From: CAWAVN01 sp963825075
Lineage (GTDB): Bacteria > Planctomycetota > Planctomycetia > Planctomycetales > Planctomycetaceae
Assembly: GCA_963825075.1 (NCBI GenBank)
Contig: CAWGRX010000025.1
Coordinates: forward strand, 496,001-560,000
Direction of reading: 5' to 3'
DNA: 64,000 bases
The position numbers were made by a program, and so were the translations under genes. Each line of letters begins with the position of its first letter. The first letter of the stretch is position 1. Below, piece after piece: positions 62,482 to 64,000 of the stretch. The notes under the pieces were generated by a model. That model was not told the origin of the DNA. It searched no databases and saw only the letters and a list, made by a program, of their open reading frames with translations.

Positions 62482-62636
62482 CAATCGACCTTGATGCCCA
62501 GCACCCTTGAATTTGGATCTCCAGAAAAAAAGTTTTGATGAATCAAATCTACGTGATGCGCGCGAAAAGAGCAAGTCAGTTCCGGGGAAAGAAACGCTTT
62601 ATCGCGAGTCCCGCGGTTTGCGGACGGTGAGTGGGG

Positions 62637-63106
62637 CTACTTGGTCTGCGGGATGTGTTTGAGCATCGGTTCGAGTTCCTCCACGAAGTCGTTCACACCC
62701 TGGAACTCGCGATAGACCGAAGCGAACCGCACGAAGGCGACATCATCGACCTCCCGCAGGGCCTCGAAAATCCGCTCGCCCAAATAGCGGGAGGGGACTT
62801 CCATTTCAAAATGCTCGTACACGTCGGCCTCCACCGCCGCCACGATGGCCACGATTTGCTCCGAGCTCACGGGGCGCTTCCAGCAGGCTTTTTCGAGGCC
62901 CGTCCGAATTTTTTGCGGGTCGAACGGGACGCGGGAGCCGTCTTTCTTGATGACTTTCAGGGGCGATTCTTCGATTTTTTCGTAGGTGGTGAACCGGCGC
63001 TGGCAGGCGGGGTTCAAGCATCGCCTGCGCCGGCGGATGACGAAATCTTGGCTCCGCGCGAGTCGATGACCTTCGTTTCACCCTCTCGGCAAAACGGACA
63101 AATCAT
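62637..63106 (-). CDS. nrdR: Transcriptional repressor NrdR (one frameshift)
   Basis: About 156 residues when joined. ATG 63106 starts MICPFCREGETKVIDSRGAK, the first half of the zinc ribbon. A missing base, probably in the TTT near 63045-63050, then leads to VIRRRRRCLNPACQRRFTTYEK with the second Cys pair. The ATP-cone follows (VIKKDGSRVPFDPQKIRTGLEKAC, VSSEQIVAIVAAVEADVYE, GERIFEALREVDDVAFVRFASVYREF). NrdR senses ATP/dATP and represses ribonucleotide reductase genes, none of which is in the window. Without correction the gene would lose its first zinc-binding Cys pair, since the frame would start at 63017. Confidence 0.9.
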
Positions 63107-63276
63107 GACGACCCTTCCTCAATACCACACGGCAATTACATAGAAATTCCTTTCCAGACAACTCACTCGTAACCCCAGCCTTAAAATATCCAACTTCCCA
63201 CGACTTCGCTAGTCAAAAAGCCACAAGATGTTGGGTGAGCGGAAACTTGACAAACGCTACGTATTGCGGTTTGCCT

Positions 63277-64000
63277 TCATTCGCTTCTTGTGGAGGGGGC
63301 GATTTGGCCGATGAAGGAGGCATGGCGGCGGGTGAGGAAGCGGAGCTTTTCCAGCAGCCGTTCGCGGAGGTCGGGGCGGGACTCGGCGAGGTTCACCGTT
63401 TCGCCGGGATCGTGTTTCAGATCGAACACCATAAACGTGCCGGTGGGCCGATCGAAAATCAGCTTGTGCTCGAAACGTGACACGACGCCCAACGTGTCGT
63501 AGTGGGTGCAGAGCAGCATGTCGCGGTTGCGGTAACGTTCGGGATCGACTGGGCAGCCGTCTTTCAACAGCGGCACGAGGCTTTGGCCGGTCATGGGATA
63601 TTCGCATGTCGGGTTGGCGTGCCGGATGCCCGCGAGTTCGGCGATCGTGGGCAGAATGTCGATTTGCAGCACGGGCTCGTCAGAGACCCGGTTCCCCAAA
63701 AGGCCGGGGACTTTGAGAATCATCGGCACGTGGAGGCTTTGCTCGTAGAGGTGCGAGACATAATACATGTGCTCGTGCTCGAACCATTGGCAGCCGTGGT
63801 CGCTGACGATCACAATCAGCGTGTCGTCGTACAGGTTCTTTTCTTTGAGCTTCCTCAGGATCACGCCGATCTGGGCATCCATGCGGGTGATGGTTTGCAG
63901 ATAGCACTTGTATTTCTCGTGAGTGCCGCCAAAGGGCAGCCGGGCATCGGCTTCGTAGATGGCCAGGCCGCGGGGAAAGCCCAACTCCGCGGCCCGTTCG
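63277..64000 (-). CDS. Sulfatase, C-terminal part (cut by window edge)
   Basis: At least 240 residues, open to the right edge. TITRMDAQIGVILRKLKEKN and DTLIVIVSDHGCQWFEHEHM (metal-site Asp-His) are the C-terminal half of the alkaline-phosphatase-like sulfatase fold. SLHVPMILKVPG, LQIDILPTIAELAGI and DLKHDPGETVNLAESRPDL complete the usual end. The formylglycine Cys/Ser and the signal peptide would lie outside the window. Planctomycetes carry many such enzymes for sulfated polysaccharides; the substrate is not predictable. Confidence 0.9.
   Translation of the reverse strand, partial: ERAAELGFPRGLAIYEADARLPFGGTHEKYKCYLQTITRMDAQIGVILRKLKEKNLYDDTLIVIVSDHGCQWFEHEHMYYVSHLYEQSLHVPMILKVPGLLGNRVSDEPVLQIDILPTIAELAGIRHANPTCEYPMTGQSLVPLLKDGCPVDPERYRNRDMLLCTHYDTLGVVSRFEHKLIFDRPTGTFMVFDLKHDPGETVNLAESRPDLRERLLEKLRFLTRRHASFIGQIAPSTRSE

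Noticed and set aside
1..64000. tRNA, rRNA, tmRNA, insertion-sequence transposase or phage genes
   Set aside because: No cloverleaf-like or rRNA-like stretch and no transposase, integrase or phage structural motif was noticed in any frame. Small RNA genes could still be missed without a covariance search.

Overview
The window looks like a chromosomal contig of a planctomycete (Planctomycetota). Pointers are the PVC-type heme-binding protein with a C-terminal CxxCH domain, an LL-diaminopimelate aminotransferase (dapL), J-like/MshEN membrane proteins, DUF1614 and DUF6268-like proteins, many start sites without a clear Shine-Dalgarno sequence, moderately high GC, and families of dispersed palindromes in the gaps between genes. 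No rRNA, tRNA, CRISPR array, phage or transposase gene was seen.

Layout. 1-16000: end of a SlyD-type isomerase, a truncated SPFH-like lipoprotein, DUF1614, larB, a TolC-like lipoprotein, a beta-barrel protein, a TadE pseudopilin-assembly protein, a sigma54-type AAA activator, a secreted alpha/beta hydrolase, a sodium:solute symporter, a small HTH protein, an unusual DapA-like aldolase, a double-receiver response regulator and a CTP-transferase-like membrane protein. 16192-30412 (all +): a secondary-lipid/polyketide locus: thioester reductase, SCP2-like protein, triple ACP, a multidomain synthase (KS, chain-length-factor-like KS, AT, degenerate C45/Ntn-hydrolase-like domain, KR, DH), phosphopantetheinyl transferase, Rieske oxygenase and SDR. 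30650-42400: dapL, a P-type cation ATPase, a cupredoxin-like protein with a tiny membrane partner, purE-purK, three small unknown genes and a multiply frameshifted PVC-type cytochrome. 42369-46588 (-): a cassette of ATP-grasp enzyme, fold-I PLP protein and fold-III PLP decarboxylase. 46917-57356: NosR-like flavoprotein, tdh, cobA-hemD fusion, membrane J-like protein, short Hsp70 and a GH63-like glycosidase. 57432-62481 (-): a metal ABC importer whose two permeases each carry a DtxR-like C-terminal domain. The window ends with nrdR and the C-terminal part of a sulfatase.

How the genes work together. The lipid locus has its own carrier protein, its own ACP-activating enzyme, condensing, reducing and dehydrating domains, a reductive off-loading enzyme and two tailoring oxidoreductases. 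No enoyl reductase was found, so a conjugated or partly unsaturated chain is the simplest prediction (inference). The metal importer appears to bring its own metal-sensing domains, and no separate DtxR-family gene was seen beside it.

Data quality. About 18 single-base frame changes break otherwise well-conserved genes, including housekeeping genes such as purK and nrdR, and several lie in homopolymers. Most are probably sequencing errors, so split genes are described here as one protein where the domains join up.
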